A stretch of 64,000 bases of DNA from IDS-8 sp964491485 (GTDB taxonomy: Bacteria; Pseudomonadota; Gammaproteobacteria; Steroidobacterales; Woeseiaceae), in the NCBI GenBank assembly GCA_964491485.1, contig CAZBGV010000004.1, forward strand, positions 1-64,000, given 5' to 3'. Below the pieces are notes generated by a model. That model was not told the origin of the DNA and searched no databases. It worked only from the letters and a program-made list of their open reading frames with translations. Both the position numbers and the translations under genes were made by a program. Positions 8,811 through 18,270 of the stretch are shown piece by piece; within the stretch, counting starts at the first letter, position 1; every line of letters begins with the position of its first letter.

Positions 8811-9758
8811 ATGCTTGAAAGATATTACTGGACGACCAACGAAGTCGACTCCGCGGCACGCGTGCATTTCTGGAACTCCGCGCTTCGCGAGTCCATGTAC
8901 GAGCTTCACTTCGAGCCCAGGGACACCGTTTTCGGCGCGGAGCTCCGCCAGCACAAGGTCGGCCCGCTGACGCTCAGCCACGTGGCCGTGACCTCAGGCC
9001 ACATCGTGACGCGCTCCCGCAGCGACATTGCCCGCAGCCGCGTTTCACGCTTCCATCTCAATTACGTACAGCGCGGGACGTTCACGGTGACGCAGCGCGG
9101 CCAGCAGGCGACGCTCGGTCCCGGGGAATGCGTCCTGCTGGACAGCCGCGAGCCGTACCGCGTCGAATCGTCGGAGGAGACGGCGCATATCTGCGTGCAT
9201 CTGCCCCTCGACTGGCTGCAGAACTGGATTCCGCGTCCCGAGGATTACCTGGTGAGACCGGTCCGGCGCGGCGTGCCCTGGAGCACTGCCCTCGCCGCGT
9301 CTCTCAACGACGCCCACCTGATCGCCGACACCTCGCGAAGCCTGCACCGGCTGTGCGCGGACCAGCTCGCAGGGGCGCTGGCGCTCGCTCTTGGTCCGGG
9401 GCAGGAGGAAGGCAGCCCGACGGGCTGCCACAGGATCTACGAGCGCATCATCGAGCGGATCGCTGAAATGTCGGCCGATCCGGAGCTCGACGCCCGAAGA
9501 GTCGCCGCCTCGTTGTCGATTTCGACTCGCTACCTGTACAAGATTCTTGCCAGGGAGAATACGACCTACAGCCGGGAAGTGCTCAGGAACCGGCTGCAGA
9601 ACGCCGCGCGCATGTTGAAGGATCCCCGCTTCGGCAGCCTGTCAATCGCAGAGATCGCCTGGCGCAGCGGTTTCTGCGACCCGAGTCACTTCTCGAAGCG
9701 CTTCAGGCAGGCCTATCACAGCACACCCGGCTCGTTCCGCAACGCGGCACGCAACTGA
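8811..9758 (+). CDS. AraC-family transcriptional regulator
   Basis: 315 aa. The N-terminal half is a cupin-like AraC_binding_2 sensor domain, with FHLNYVQRGTFTV and the surface around LGPGECVLLDSREPYRVES. The C-terminal 100 residues hold two helix-turn-helix motifs: DARRVAASLSISTRYLYKIL and IAEIAWRSGFCDPSHFSKRF, the second being the AraC signature, followed by TPGSFR. A strong GGGGGAG precedes the ATG. It sits beside an MFS transporter and a TonB receptor. The 41-bp sequence shared by the two divergent promoters at 11148-11188 and 22400-22440 is a good candidate for its binding site; that link is inference. The inducer is unknown, probably a small aromatic or organic acid as for FeaR-type relatives. 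Confidence 0.9.
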   Translation: MLERYYWTTNEVDSAARVHFWNSALRESMYELHFEPRDTVFGAELRQHKVGPLTLSHVAVTSGHIVTRSRSDIARSRVSRFHLNYVQRGTFTVTQRGQQATLGPGECVLLDSREPYRVESSEETAHICVHLPLDWLQNWIPRPEDYLVRPVRRGVPWSTALAASLNDAHLIADTSRSLHRLCADQLAGALALALGPGQEEGSPTGCHRIYERIIERIAEMSADPELDARRVAASLSISTRYLYKILARENTTYSREVLRNRLQNAARMLKDPRFGSLSIAEIAWRSGFCDPSHFSKRFRQAYHSTPGSFRNAARN

Positions 9759-9776
9759 CGGCCGCCGGAACCGGGC

Positions 9777-11111
9777 TCACGCGGCTGCGGCTGTCTCCGG
9801 CTCCGCTATCCGCTCGACGTCTCCGACGATGAACACGTAGGAGAAGGCTCCAACCAGGGCAACGGCGCCGATAAACGCGAGGCCGCCGAAGAACGAGCCT
9901 GTCGCCGCGACGACCAGCCCGATCACGATGGGGGTGACGATCCCCGCGAGGTTGGTGCAGAAGTTGAAAATTCCGCCGGTCAGGCCGAGCAGCCGCGGGG
10001 GGGCGACGTCGGATATCAAAGTCCAGCCTAAATTGGACATTCCCTGCCCGAAGAACGCGATGGACATGAATATGACCACCACGAGATCGCTTTCCGCGAA
10101 GGCGGCAACGACGATGGTCGACGACAGGAGCAAGCCGCCGACGATCGGCAGCTTGCGGCCGAACGTGAGAGATCCCATCCGCTTCACGAGATAATCCGAG
10201 ATCTGGCCGGCAACCAGCACCCCGATCGAGGCAGCAATGAAGGGCATGACGGCATAGAAACCGACGTGCAGCCAGTCCATCTGCCTCTCCGTTGCCAGGT
10301 AGGTCGGAAACCAGGTCAGGAAAAACACCAGCGTCGAGTTCGTGGCGAATTGTCCGATGGACGCGCCGTAGATCTGCCGCTTGCGCAGAAGCCAGCTGAT
10401 GTCCTTCCAGTTGAACAGGTTGCTCGCCGTTCGCGCGGCGAGGGCGCCGCCTTGCTCCAGCACCGCCAGCTCGGCCGCGTTGGCCCACGGGCTTTCCTGC
10501 GGCTCGCGGTACTTCCGCCAGAACAGCAGACCGAAGAGCATCCCCAGGCAGCCCACGGCCAGGAAAAGGATTCGCCAGCCGAACTCTGCCGTCACCCAGA
10601 ACAGCAGCGGGCTCAGGAACGCGATGCCGAAGTACATACCCACGGAATACACGCTGTTGGCGCGGGCGCGTTCCTGCTGCGGGAACCAGGTTACCAGCAC
10701 GCGGCTGTTGGCGGGGAAGCACGGGGCCTCGGAGGCTCCGAGCCCCAGTCTCACGGCGATCAGTGTGGCCACGTTGATGACCGCACCCTGGAGTGCGGTG
10801 AACACGGACCAGAACGTGATTGAAAGCGAGTACGTGAGCCGGGTGCCGAAGCGGTCCAGGACCATGCCTCCGGGAATTTGCGAAGCGGCGTAGCTCCAGG
10901 AAAACACCGAGAACACGACGCCCAGCGTCGCGGGGCCGATGTGCAGGTCTTCCGCCATCGCGGGCGCCGCGACGGCAAGCAGGGTTCGATCGAGATAATT
11001 GAGCACCGTCGCGAGTGCGATCAGCGCCAGGATACGGTACCGGCCCCTTGTGGGCGAGAGCTCCCTCGTAGCGGCGCCCTGGGGCGTCCGGGCTTTAGCC
11101 AGCGTATCCAT
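9777..11111 (-). CDS. MFS transporter, anion:cation symporter (ACS) type
   Basis: 444 aa with 12 predicted membrane helices. It opens with the ACS signature NYLDRTLLAVAAPAMAEDL, followed by SWSYAASQIPGGMVLDRFG and RLGLGASEAPCFPANSRV. The closest known families carry hexuronates, galactonate, glucarate or phthalate-type anions with protons. It converges with the AraC regulator (18 bp between stop codons) and diverges from the large TonB receptor. The shared 41-bp element lies 37 nt upstream of this start, so the regulator could control it directly. The substrate is most likely an organic acid that then enters the CoA-transferase/lyase branch; this is inference. Confidence 0.9.
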   Translation of the reverse strand: MDTLAKARTPQGAATRELSPTRGRYRILALIALATVLNYLDRTLLAVAAPAMAEDLHIGPATLGVVFSVFSWSYAASQIPGGMVLDRFGTRLTYSLSITFWSVFTALQGAVINVATLIAVRLGLGASEAPCFPANSRVLVTWFPQQERARANSVYSVGMYFGIAFLSPLLFWVTAEFGWRILFLAVGCLGMLFGLLFWRKYREPQESPWANAAELAVLEQGGALAARTASNLFNWKDISWLLRKRQIYGASIGQFATNSTLVFFLTWFPTYLATERQMDWLHVGFYAVMPFIAASIGVLVAGQISDYLVKRMGSLTFGRKLPIVGGLLLSSTIVVAAFAESDLVVVIFMSIAFFGQGMSNLGWTLISDVAPPRLLGLTGGIFNFCTNLAGIVTPIVIGLVVAATGSFFGGLAFIGAVALVGAFSYVFIVGDVERIAEPETAAAA

Positions 11112-11516
11112 AGTCTCTCAGGATTGTATGCAACGAACGCGGTCGTGCGACATGGCTGAGCACGTACAAGCGTGTGTCCTGAGAGCACCGGTGCGATTGC
11201 GCTCTTCGGTGCGTAAGCAGAACGCGGGACAATCTGCGCCCGTCCGACGTGTTCGCATGTAGACAATCGGTTATGCGTCCCAGACCACTGCCACGCCAAA
11301 TCCATCCCGATAAGCTCCAGGCTGTCCAGCCATCCGATAGGCGGTCGTATGCATTTTGCCCGCGCACCGGATGCAGGCTCGTTAGACCGCTCTTGCGCGG
11401 CGGCCTGGACAAACGGAGTTGTCGAGTGCAGCTCCTCAGACAGAAAGACGTGAAAAAAGCCGGCTCCGATCCGCGGGTGAATACGCAGAGACCCGGAGCC
11501 AGGGGGAAGAGTCGTA
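11112..11516. other. divergent promoter region, MFS transporter / TonB receptor
   Basis: 405 bp. It holds the bipartite element at 11148-11188 near the transporter side and a good ribosome binding site AGGGGGAAGAG before the receptor ATG. No convincing gene was found, and the open frames crossing it have no family resemblance. Confidence 0.6.
11148..11188. promoter_or_regulatory. bipartite putative operator, copy 1
   Basis: CGACATGGCTGA at 11148-11159, a 20-bp spacer, then TGAGAGCAC at 11180-11188. The same two blocks with exactly the same spacing occur at 22400-22440, between the aldehyde dehydrogenase and CoA-transferase genes. About 12 of the 20 spacer bases also agree. Two separated half-sites suit an AraC-type dimer, and the gene at 8811 is the obvious candidate. 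Confidence 0.55.
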
Positions 11517-14357
11517 ATGAACCGAAGCAACAAAGCCATTCAACCCGGGTTGAAGGTTGCTGCCCTGAAATTCAGCGCGATTGCGCTGCTGGTATCGCCG
11601 GCGTGGACATACGCGCAGCAGGAGGAAGACCGGGAGCAGCAGAATAACGGGCCTGATGAGGGCGTCGAGCAGATCGTCGTTCAAGGCACCGCCACCGGCA
11701 CGGGTATCCGCGGTGTCGCGCCGATCGGATCCCAGGTCCTCAACCTCTCGCGCATGGAGCTCGAGGCCGCTCCGGTGCGCGATTCGGCGGAGATCATTGC
11801 TTACCTCCCGCAGGGATCCCAGATCGGCTCCGGCCTGGCGAGTCCCGACGGCGCCAATGACAGCGGCAACTCCGGCCTGAACCTGCGCGGCCTTGGAGGC
11901 AATGCTTCGCTGCAGCTCCTCGATGGTCACCGCATGGTGGGCCAGGGAGTCTCCGAGATCGGGGCCGACCCGAGCGCCATTCCGTTTGCCGCCATTCAGC
12001 GCGTGGAAGTCGTGCTGGACGGCGCTTCCGCCGTCTACGGCTCCGATGCCGTCGCCGGTGTGGTCAACTTCATCCTGCGCGACGACTTTGAAGGCGTGGA
12101 TATCAAGGTCAGCGGCCGGGCGGGAGAATATGACACGTCGAAGATCGAGCTGGTGGCCGGCCACAGCTGGGGCGATCTCAATATCATGTTCGGCGGCAGC
12201 TACGAGGACCAGGACGCGATGCCGATGAGCTCGCGTGGCTACCTCAGGCAGGACATCAGGGCTTATGGCGGTGCCGACAACCGTCTCAGCGATCCGACCC
12301 CGGGCCATCCCGGTGTCATCGAGGTGAGCAACACCTTTTACGGCATCCCGGAAGACTTCACCGGAGTCACGGATCCGGTCACCGGCCTGGTGCGCCCAAC
12401 GCTGGAGGAAGTGCAGAATACCGAGCCGACGTTTGCAGACGCAGCTGATTATTCGAACTACATCGCAGCGACGAAACGCAAAGGCGCGTTCGCCCGTATC
12501 AGCTACGACGTGAGTGATACGGTGCGGCTGACGTACACTGGGCTGGTGAGCAAGCGCGAATCCCGCAACGTTACTTTTGGCGGGCTCACCGTCAACATCA
12601 CGCCGAACAGCCCCTACTACATTCCGGGCCTGAACCCGTCCGGGGGCAACTACGCGGTGCACATCAACACCGCCGAGAACGGATTTACCTGGCTTTCGCA
12701 GCCGTGGGTCACGACGCAGAACCACTACCTGGACCTGCAGTGGGACATCGGCGAGTGGCAGCTGAACAGCTCCGCGTTCTACGGCCGGACCAGGGGGCTC
12801 GACATTTACCGGCCGGAAGCCAACAACGCCGCGTTGACGAACGACCCTGCGGGCACGCCCGAGGGCTACCTCAACTACGCGGATTACGACAACAACCCCG
12901 AATGGTTCAATCCATACCTGACCGAGTTCCAGCCCGGCCTGGCCGAGCACCTGATCGGAGATACCTATCGCCGCGGCGATCAGGACCTGACCGGCATCAA
13001 TGCCCGCATCGAAGGACCGCTGCTGGATTTGCCCGCGGGCACGATGCGCGTGTCCGTTGGCGCCGAGTACACGGAAGCGAGTCACTGGCTGGGACTGGAC
13101 CAGACGGTTCGCTACTACGACAAGAGGAACTACTGGCTGCGCGATACCTCGATCGATCGGGACGTGACCTCCGCATTCATGGAGGCCTATGTGCCGCTGA
13201 TCGATGACCTGCCGGGTGTCCAGCGGCTGGCGCTGAGCGCCGCGGTGCGCACCGACGAATATTCCGATTTCGGGTCGACGACCAACCCGCGTTTCGGCCT
13301 GACCTGGGACGTCAACGACAGCCTGAGCATCCGCGGAAGCTACGGCAAGGCTTTCCGCGCGCCCACGCTGACGCAGGTGAACCCGGGCGTGAACAGCACG
13401 CTGACTCGCACGACGATCAGCGTCGCACCCGGCCTCGACATCCCGATTACCGACCCCGCCAACGGTAAATCGGACATCTTCACTCGTGCGGGCCGGACGC
13501 CGACGCTGGGACCGGAGACGGCCGACATGTGGTCGCTCGGCTTCGATTACATGCCGTACCAGATCGACGGGCTGGCCGTCCAGTTGACCTACTACGAGGT
13601 CGACTACACGAACCGCATCGAGGCCCTGCCGAACTGGCAGTCGGCGCTGAGCTCGGCGGATAACCGCCGCATCTACGGTCCGTACGTCTATCCGTACACC
13701 CAGCCTGCGGACTGCGTGGACGGCGACCTGGATACGTACAACCCGATCCTCACGCAATGGCTCAACCTGGAAGGAACGCGCTTTGCCGGCGGGCCGGGCG
13801 ACTGCCAGACGGTCGCCGTGATCGATCGCGGCGAGCAGAACGTGGGGTCGCTCGACCAGCGCGGAATCGACTTCCAGGCGTCTTACAACTGGGATACCGA
13901 CCTGGGATCGTGGCACGCGATGGCGAACGTGGCGAAGATCCTGGAGCTGAAGCGCACGCTGATCTCCGGCGGTGAATGGTTCGACGTGCTGGACCGCATC
14001 GGCTGGCAGACTTCGCTGCGCGCCATCGGCAGGCTGTCATGGATGAACGAAAACTGGACGGCCGCCCTCACGGCCAGGATCGAAGGGGGTTACACCAACG
14101 ACCAGACGCCGCGTGTCGACGGGGTTCAGTTGCCGGAACAGGAAGTCGGAAGCTGGACGACCTGGGATGCCACGGTGTCTTATACGACGCCGGATGACGG
14201 CCGCTGGTGGTCCAATGTCACCGCGCTGCTGGCGGTCCAGAACCTCGCGGACAGGGATCCGCCCATCGTTCTGCACGACGAGGTTGCTATCGATTCGGAC
14301 GTGCACAACCCGTTCGGTCGGATGCTGGTATTCGAGATGAGCAAACGCTGGGAGTGA
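11517..14357 (+). CDS. TonB-dependent outer-membrane receptor (large type)
   Basis: 946 aa. A signal peptide (FSAIALLVSPAWTYAQQ) is followed by a charged Gln/Glu-rich stretch, then the TonB-box/plug start VEQIVVQGTATGTGIRG. The plug contains SGLNLRGLGGNASLQLLDG and VEVVLDGASAVYGSDAVAGV, close to the plug consensus of large TonB receptors. The barrel shows many alternating aromatic strands and FGLTWDVNDSLSIRGSYGKA. It belongs to a different subfamily from the two 807-residue receptors. It has its own ribosome binding site and is followed by a hairpin at 14391-14410, then a quinoprotein dehydrogenase. It probably imports the growth substrate of this locus. Confidence 0.92.
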   Translation: MNRSNKAIQPGLKVAALKFSAIALLVSPAWTYAQQEEDREQQNNGPDEGVEQIVVQGTATGTGIRGVAPIGSQVLNLSRMELEAAPVRDSAEIIAYLPQGSQIGSGLASPDGANDSGNSGLNLRGLGGNASLQLLDGHRMVGQGVSEIGADPSAIPFAAIQRVEVVLDGASAVYGSDAVAGVVNFILRDDFEGVDIKVSGRAGEYDTSKIELVAGHSWGDLNIMFGGSYEDQDAMPMSSRGYLRQDIRAYGGADNRLSDPTPGHPGVIEVSNTFYGIPEDFTGVTDPVTGLVRPTLEEVQNTEPTFADAADYSNYIAATKRKGAFARISYDVSDTVRLTYTGLVSKRESRNVTFGGLTVNITPNSPYYIPGLNPSGGNYAVHINTAENGFTWLSQPWVTTQNHYLDLQWDIGEWQLNSSAFYGRTRGLDIYRPEANNAALTNDPAGTPEGYLNYADYDNNPEWFNPYLTEFQPGLAEHLIGDTYRRGDQDLTGINARIEGPLLDLPAGTMRVSVGAEYTEASHWLGLDQTVRYYDKRNYWLRDTSIDRDVTSAFMEAYVPLIDDLPGVQRLALSAAVRTDEYSDFGSTTNPRFGLTWDVNDSLSIRGSYGKAFRAPTLTQVNPGVNSTLTRTTISVAPGLDIPITDPANGKSDIFTRAGRTPTLGPETADMWSLGFDYMPYQIDGLAVQLTYYEVDYTNRIEALPNWQSALSSADNRRIYGPYVYPYTQPADCVDGDLDTYNPILTQWLNLEGTRFAGGPGDCQTVAVIDRGEQNVGSLDQRGIDFQASYNWDTDLGSWHAMANVAKILELKRTLISGGEWFDVLDRIGWQTSLRAIGRLSWMNENWTAALTARIEGGYTNDQTPRVDGVQLPEQEVGSWTTWDATVSYTTPDDGRWWSNVTALLAVQNLADRDPPIVLHDEVAIDSDVHNPFGRMLVFEMSKRWE

Positions 14358-14390
14358 GGCTGATCACGGCTGAGCCGAAAGTGACGAGGT

Positions 14391-14410
14391 AGCGCCCCTG
14401 CGGGGGCGCT
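14391..14410 (+). terminator. hairpin after the TonB receptor gene
   Basis: AGCGCCCC-TGCG-GGGGCGCT is a perfect 8-bp GC stem with a 4-base loop, 34 nt after the stop codon. It has no T-tract (GCCCGTTCCTC follows), so it may be a weak terminator or an mRNA-stabilising hairpin. Confidence 0.4.
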
Positions 14411-14515
14411 GCCCGTTCCTCAGCTCGCATGCTGACAGATCCGGTAACCGATGTCTGCGAGCGAGCTGGTTCAGCGTCCGCGAGCCGGGCAGGAAATTAA
14501 ACCGGAGACTGAATC

Positions 14516-16408
14516 ATGACGATTGCAGGAAAGGGCCATGTGACCCTGGTGCTCTCGTTGCTGGCTGCGACGTCACTCCACGCGCAGAGCGCAACCGACT
14601 GGCCGAGCACCAGCAACTACGGCAGCGCCAAGTATTCGCCGCTGGCCCAGGTCACGCCGGAAAACGTCGCCCGGCTCGAGGTCGCCTGGGTTCATGAGAT
14701 CGAACCGGAGCCGGGGTACCGCGGCTACAACACGACGCCCATCAAGGTCGGGAAGCTCATGTACTTCCCGAAAAACCGCTTCACGACCATCGCGGCGATA
14801 GACGCCACGACGGGCGAGGAAGTGTGGGCGACGGACCTGCGGAAGATTCCCGGATTGACGCAGAACGCCTCCGTTGCCAACCGGGGTATTTCCTGGTGGG
14901 GCGGCACCGACGAGCATGCGCCGCGCGTCGTGCTGGGTACCGAAGACGGATTCCTGGTGCAGCTGGATGCCGCGACCGGTGAAGTGGTCCCGGGCCCCGC
15001 AGGGGTCGTGAACCTCACCACGGGGTTCTCCGATACCTATGACGACGAATTTCGCGTCGGAGGTCCGCCGGCCATTTACAGGAACACGGCAATCGTCGCC
15101 GGCAGGACGAACGGGCAGGGGCGCTACGGCATGCCCGGCGATCCGCGGGCATTCGACCTGATCAGCGGCGAGATGCTGTGGCGCTTTCATCTCATACCGC
15201 GCCCCGGTGAACAGGACTTCGGCACCTGGGGGCTGAACGGCTGGCAGGATCGGGTCAGCGCGGGCGTCTGGGTGGCCATGACCGTGGACGAAGAGAACGG
15301 CCTGGTCTATCTCCCGCTGAGCAACGCCAGGGACCAGAACTTTGCCGGTTCACGGCCCGGAGAGAACCTCTACGCCGCCGGGACCCTCGCGCTGCATGCC
15401 GACACGGGCGAACTGGCCTGGTTCTTCCAGAACGCTCACCACGATGTTTACGACTACGACGCCAATTCTCCCCCGGGCCTGCTGTACACCTGGCCGGACG
15501 GCAAGCCGGTCCCCTCCGTCGCCCAGATGACGAAGCAGGGGCACCTCTTCGTCATGAACCGACTGACGGGCGAGTCCATCTGGGGCGTCGAGGAAAGGCC
15601 GGTCCCGGCGTTCGATGCACCGGGAGACGAAGCCTGGCCGACCCAGCCCTTTCCGGTGAAGCCCGTACCCCTGGCGCGAAGCTCCATGGATCGGGACGAA
15701 GTATGGGATGACTACACCGAGGAGCACACGAAGTACTGCACGGAGCTCTACGATCGCTCAGTGCAGGCCGGCCCGTTCACGCCGTACGGCATGCTGCCCA
15801 GCCTGGTCTTCCCGGGATCGGAAGGCGGCGGGAGCTGGGGCGGTGTCGCCGTGGACAACGAACGCCGATTGCTGTTCGTCAACGTGCGGCACATCGGGGT
15901 GCTCGCGCAGCTGCAGACCCGGGTATCGGAGGGGCTGCCTTCGTTCGGCAAGATGAAGATCCCGACGAGCTATTACGTCGCGCCTGACGGCTATCCCTGC
16001 AATGAGCCGCCGTGGTCGGAGCTTTACGCCATCGACACGGCCACCGGCGACATCGCGTGGCGGGTTCCGGTCGGCGAATACGAGGACCTGACGGAGCGCG
16101 GCATTACCGGAACGGGCACGGCCACGGCGGCCGGCGGCCCGCTGGCGACCGCCAGCGGACTCGTGTTCATCGGCGCGTCCAACGATGCCAGGTTCCGGGC
16201 ATTCGACTCCGAGACCGGGAAGGAGCTCTGGTCGGCATTCCTCGACGTCAACGTGCGCACTACGCCGATGAGCTACCTGGGTGCCGACGGCAGGCAGTAC
16301 GTAGTGGCCATTGCCGGCGGCGGTGACGGAGAATTCAACGTCCCGCCGAGGCCGCCGGGCATCGCGAAAATCGTGGCGTTCACGCTTCCGGAGGGGAAAG
16401 ATCGATGA
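14516..16408 (+). CDS. PQQ-dependent (quinoprotein) dehydrogenase
   Basis: 630 aa. A signal peptide (LVLSLLAATSLHAQS) exports it to the periplasm. WPSTSNYGSAKYSPLAQVTP is the first blade of the eight-bladed quinoprotein propeller in the glucose-dehydrogenase-like class. The PQQ/active-site region FQNAHHDVYDYDANSPPG matches the HHDxWDYD motif, and further W-motif blades follow (AIDTATGDIAWRVPVG, AFDSETGKELWSAFLD). It lacks the membrane helices of membrane glucose dehydrogenase, so it is a soluble form. It would oxidise a sugar or alcohol and pass electrons to a cytochrome; the haem protein at 17661 is a candidate acceptor. The next gene overlaps its stop by 4 nt (ATGA). Confidence 0.9.
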   Translation: MTIAGKGHVTLVLSLLAATSLHAQSATDWPSTSNYGSAKYSPLAQVTPENVARLEVAWVHEIEPEPGYRGYNTTPIKVGKLMYFPKNRFTTIAAIDATTGEEVWATDLRKIPGLTQNASVANRGISWWGGTDEHAPRVVLGTEDGFLVQLDAATGEVVPGPAGVVNLTTGFSDTYDDEFRVGGPPAIYRNTAIVAGRTNGQGRYGMPGDPRAFDLISGEMLWRFHLIPRPGEQDFGTWGLNGWQDRVSAGVWVAMTVDEENGLVYLPLSNARDQNFAGSRPGENLYAAGTLALHADTGELAWFFQNAHHDVYDYDANSPPGLLYTWPDGKPVPSVAQMTKQGHLFVMNRLTGESIWGVEERPVPAFDAPGDEAWPTQPFPVKPVPLARSSMDRDEVWDDYTEEHTKYCTELYDRSVQAGPFTPYGMLPSLVFPGSEGGGSWGGVAVDNERRLLFVNVRHIGVLAQLQTRVSEGLPSFGKMKIPTSYYVAPDGYPCNEPPWSELYAIDTATGDIAWRVPVGEYEDLTERGITGTGTATAAGGPLATASGLVFIGASNDARFRAFDSETGKELWSAFLDVNVRTTPMSYLGADGRQYVVAIAGGGDGEFNVPPRPPGIAKIVAFTLPEGKDR

Positions 16409-17550
16409 ATCGACGGGATTTCCTCGGCTCGACGCTGTTGGCCTCTCTCGCGGGCGCGATGGCGGTCGAGCGCGCTTTTGGCCAGCAGGCACCCGCACAA
16501 CCCTCGCCGGCACCCGACGCACCGCGGCACATTCCGCTGCACGCCTACTCGCGCTACCTGCACTGGCTGAGGACGCCCGGGGAAGTTGCCGAGGCATGCC
16601 GGGAGCTCTCGTGCGGCTACCTCATGCTCACGGTCCAGGACGCGGAGAGCGCCCACGTGCAGCAGTCCGGGGTTCGCAGGGAATTGCCGCGGTTCGTGAA
16701 AGCGCTGCGAGCCGAGGGCATCGATGTGCAGGCGATTCGCGGCGGCAACCAGACCGCAGTCGACCGCGACGTCGAGCGCCTCGTCGGAACCATGGCGGAC
16801 CTGGGAATCACTCGTTACTGGCTGGGTACCGACCGTTACGACTTCAGCCAGCCGATTCTGCCGCAGCTCGACGCCATCAAGCGCAAGGTCGAACGCTTCG
16901 TCGATCTCAACGAGCGCTACGGCACCACGCTCATGTATCACACCCGCTCGGGCGCGAGCGCGGTCGGCAGCGTGGTCTGGGACCTGCTGTACGTGCTGCG
17001 CGAGTTCGACGCACGGCATGTCGGCCTGCACTGGGATACCGGTCACATGTCGAACCACGGCCCCATGTGGGAGACACTCTATAGAACGGCCGCTCCCTGG
17101 GTGGCGGCGGTCAGCTGGAAGGACCGTGTCTGGAAGCAGGATCTCGGCGGGCTGAACGTGCAAGGCGGACCCTTTCCGGGCCCGCAGATCGTCGAGGAGC
17201 AACCGCGCGGGCCGCGTGGCTTCGGCCGCCCTCCGCGGCGCCAGGGCAATCCCCTCGACGGGGTTCCCCTGCCGCTCGCAGGCGAGCATTTCGCGCGCGG
17301 CATGGGGTGGAGCTCGGAGGAAACGCCGCTCGGCACGGGCGTCGTCGATTTCTTCCGCTACGGCGAGGTGCTTCGCGAAACGGGTTTCAACGGCATCATG
17401 GACGTGCAGGCGGAGTACCCGCTCGGCGGCGCGGAACGCGGCCTTACCGCGTTGTCGCTGCCGCGCCGGCTGGTGCTCGGGGCGCTCAAACGTGACGTCC
17501 TCACGGTGCGCGTGGCGCTCGCCCAGTCGGGGAGCGGGATCTCCGTCTGA
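16405..17550 (+). CDS. Tat-exported sugar phosphate isomerase/epimerase-like TIM-barrel protein
   Basis: 381 aa. The N-terminus MNRRDFLGSTLLASLAGAMA is a twin-arginine signal. The body resembles xylose-isomerase-like / AP-endonuclease-2 TIM barrels: YWLGTDRYDFSQP, ERYGTTLMYHTRSG, the metal-site strand HVGLHWDTGHMSNHG, and DVQAEYPLGG near the end, which supply the expected His, Asp and Glu ligands. A low-complexity Gly/Pro/Arg insertion (about residues 255-290) interrupts the barrel. Such exported proteins often accompany quinoprotein or Gfo/Idh oxidoreductases in sugar modification. The ATGA overlap shows translational coupling with the dehydrogenase, so both probably act on the same periplasmic substrate. 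Confidence 0.8.
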   Translation: MNRRDFLGSTLLASLAGAMAVERAFGQQAPAQPSPAPDAPRHIPLHAYSRYLHWLRTPGEVAEACRELSCGYLMLTVQDAESAHVQQSGVRRELPRFVKALRAEGIDVQAIRGGNQTAVDRDVERLVGTMADLGITRYWLGTDRYDFSQPILPQLDAIKRKVERFVDLNERYGTTLMYHTRSGASAVGSVVWDLLYVLREFDARHVGLHWDTGHMSNHGPMWETLYRTAAPWVAAVSWKDRVWKQDLGGLNVQGGPFPGPQIVEEQPRGPRGFGRPPRRQGNPLDGVPLPLAGEHFARGMGWSSEETPLGTGVVDFFRYGEVLRETGFNGIMDVQAEYPLGGAERGLTALSLPRRLVLGALKRDVLTVRVALAQSGSGISV

Positions 17551-17660
17551 GCCAGCATGCGGCTCGCCTCGCCGGAACGGAACAAATCACGCCGCCCACC
17601 CGGCTTGCGTTGCCCTCGCTGTTTGTGAACCATTGCTTGCGGCGTGAAGCGCGCTGACGG

Positions 17661-18233
17661 ATGAGTCGGGGTTGCATGGTGAAGTATCGCGTGAAAATGC
17701 ATGAGAGCTGCTTTGACCGGGCCGTCCGCTGCGCACGAGCCGGATGGCTGGGAGCCGCCGCGTGCGTTGCGCTCGGAGCCTGCGCCGTCGCTACCGCGTC
17801 TGGCCCGGAGGATGCAGGCATCGATGTCGAAGACGTCGGTTCCGAAGCGTTCATCGCCGCCGGCGAAGAGACGACGGGCGCTGTCTGCACGCAATGCCAT
17901 GGCTGGGACATGATCTTCGGAGGGCCCCGGCAGACGCCGGACCAATGGGACTTCATCGTTTCGGACATGGTGTCGCGCGGAGCGCAGGCGAATTCCGAAG
18001 AGGAAAGCCTGATCAAGAGCTATCTCAAGTGGGCATGGGGAACGGTGTGGATCAACAGCGCGGCCCCACAGGATCTCGTGCAGGTGATCGGTTTGCCCGA
18101 GGAGGCCGCCCAGGCAGTCATCGACTGGCGCGAAGAGCATGGCAAGTTCACTGATCTCGACGCCTTGAAGGAAGTGCCCGGCATCGACGCGAGCGTCATC
18201 GACGCGCAGGCGGATGCCATCATGTTCAACTGA
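17661..18233 (+). CDS. cytochrome c-like protein with C-terminal helix-hairpin-helix (ComEA-like) domain
   Basis: 190 aa. A hydrophobic segment ends in VALGAC, a possible lipobox near Cys41. The haem-binding motif is CTQCH (residues 76-80). The C-terminal third (about 125-190) starts INSAAPQDLVQVIGLPE and runs through TDLDALKEVPGID, a classic ComEA/T2SK-type double helix-hairpin-helix. This pairing of mono-haem cytochrome and HhH domain is unusual. It lies 110 nt after the TIM-barrel gene and is the natural electron acceptor candidate for the quinoprotein dehydrogenase. The start could also be the internal ATG at 17676. Confidence 0.7.
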   Translation: MSRGCMVKYRVKMHESCFDRAVRCARAGWLGAAACVALGACAVATASGPEDAGIDVEDVGSEAFIAAGEETTGAVCTQCHGWDMIFGGPRQTPDQWDFIVSDMVSRGAQANSEEESLIKSYLKWAWGTVWINSAAPQDLVQVIGLPEEAAQAVIDWREEHGKFTDLDALKEVPGIDASVIDAQADAIMFN

Positions 18234-18270
18234 AGCATTCCTCGCGGGCCAGCGTTGCTCGAGAAGCCCA

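Noticed and set aside
11436..13916. 826-codon minus-strand open frame opposite the large TonB receptor
   Set aside because: It is a shadow of high-GC coding sequence. Composition is Arg/Val/Asp-rich without domains, while the plus strand encodes a full TonB receptor.
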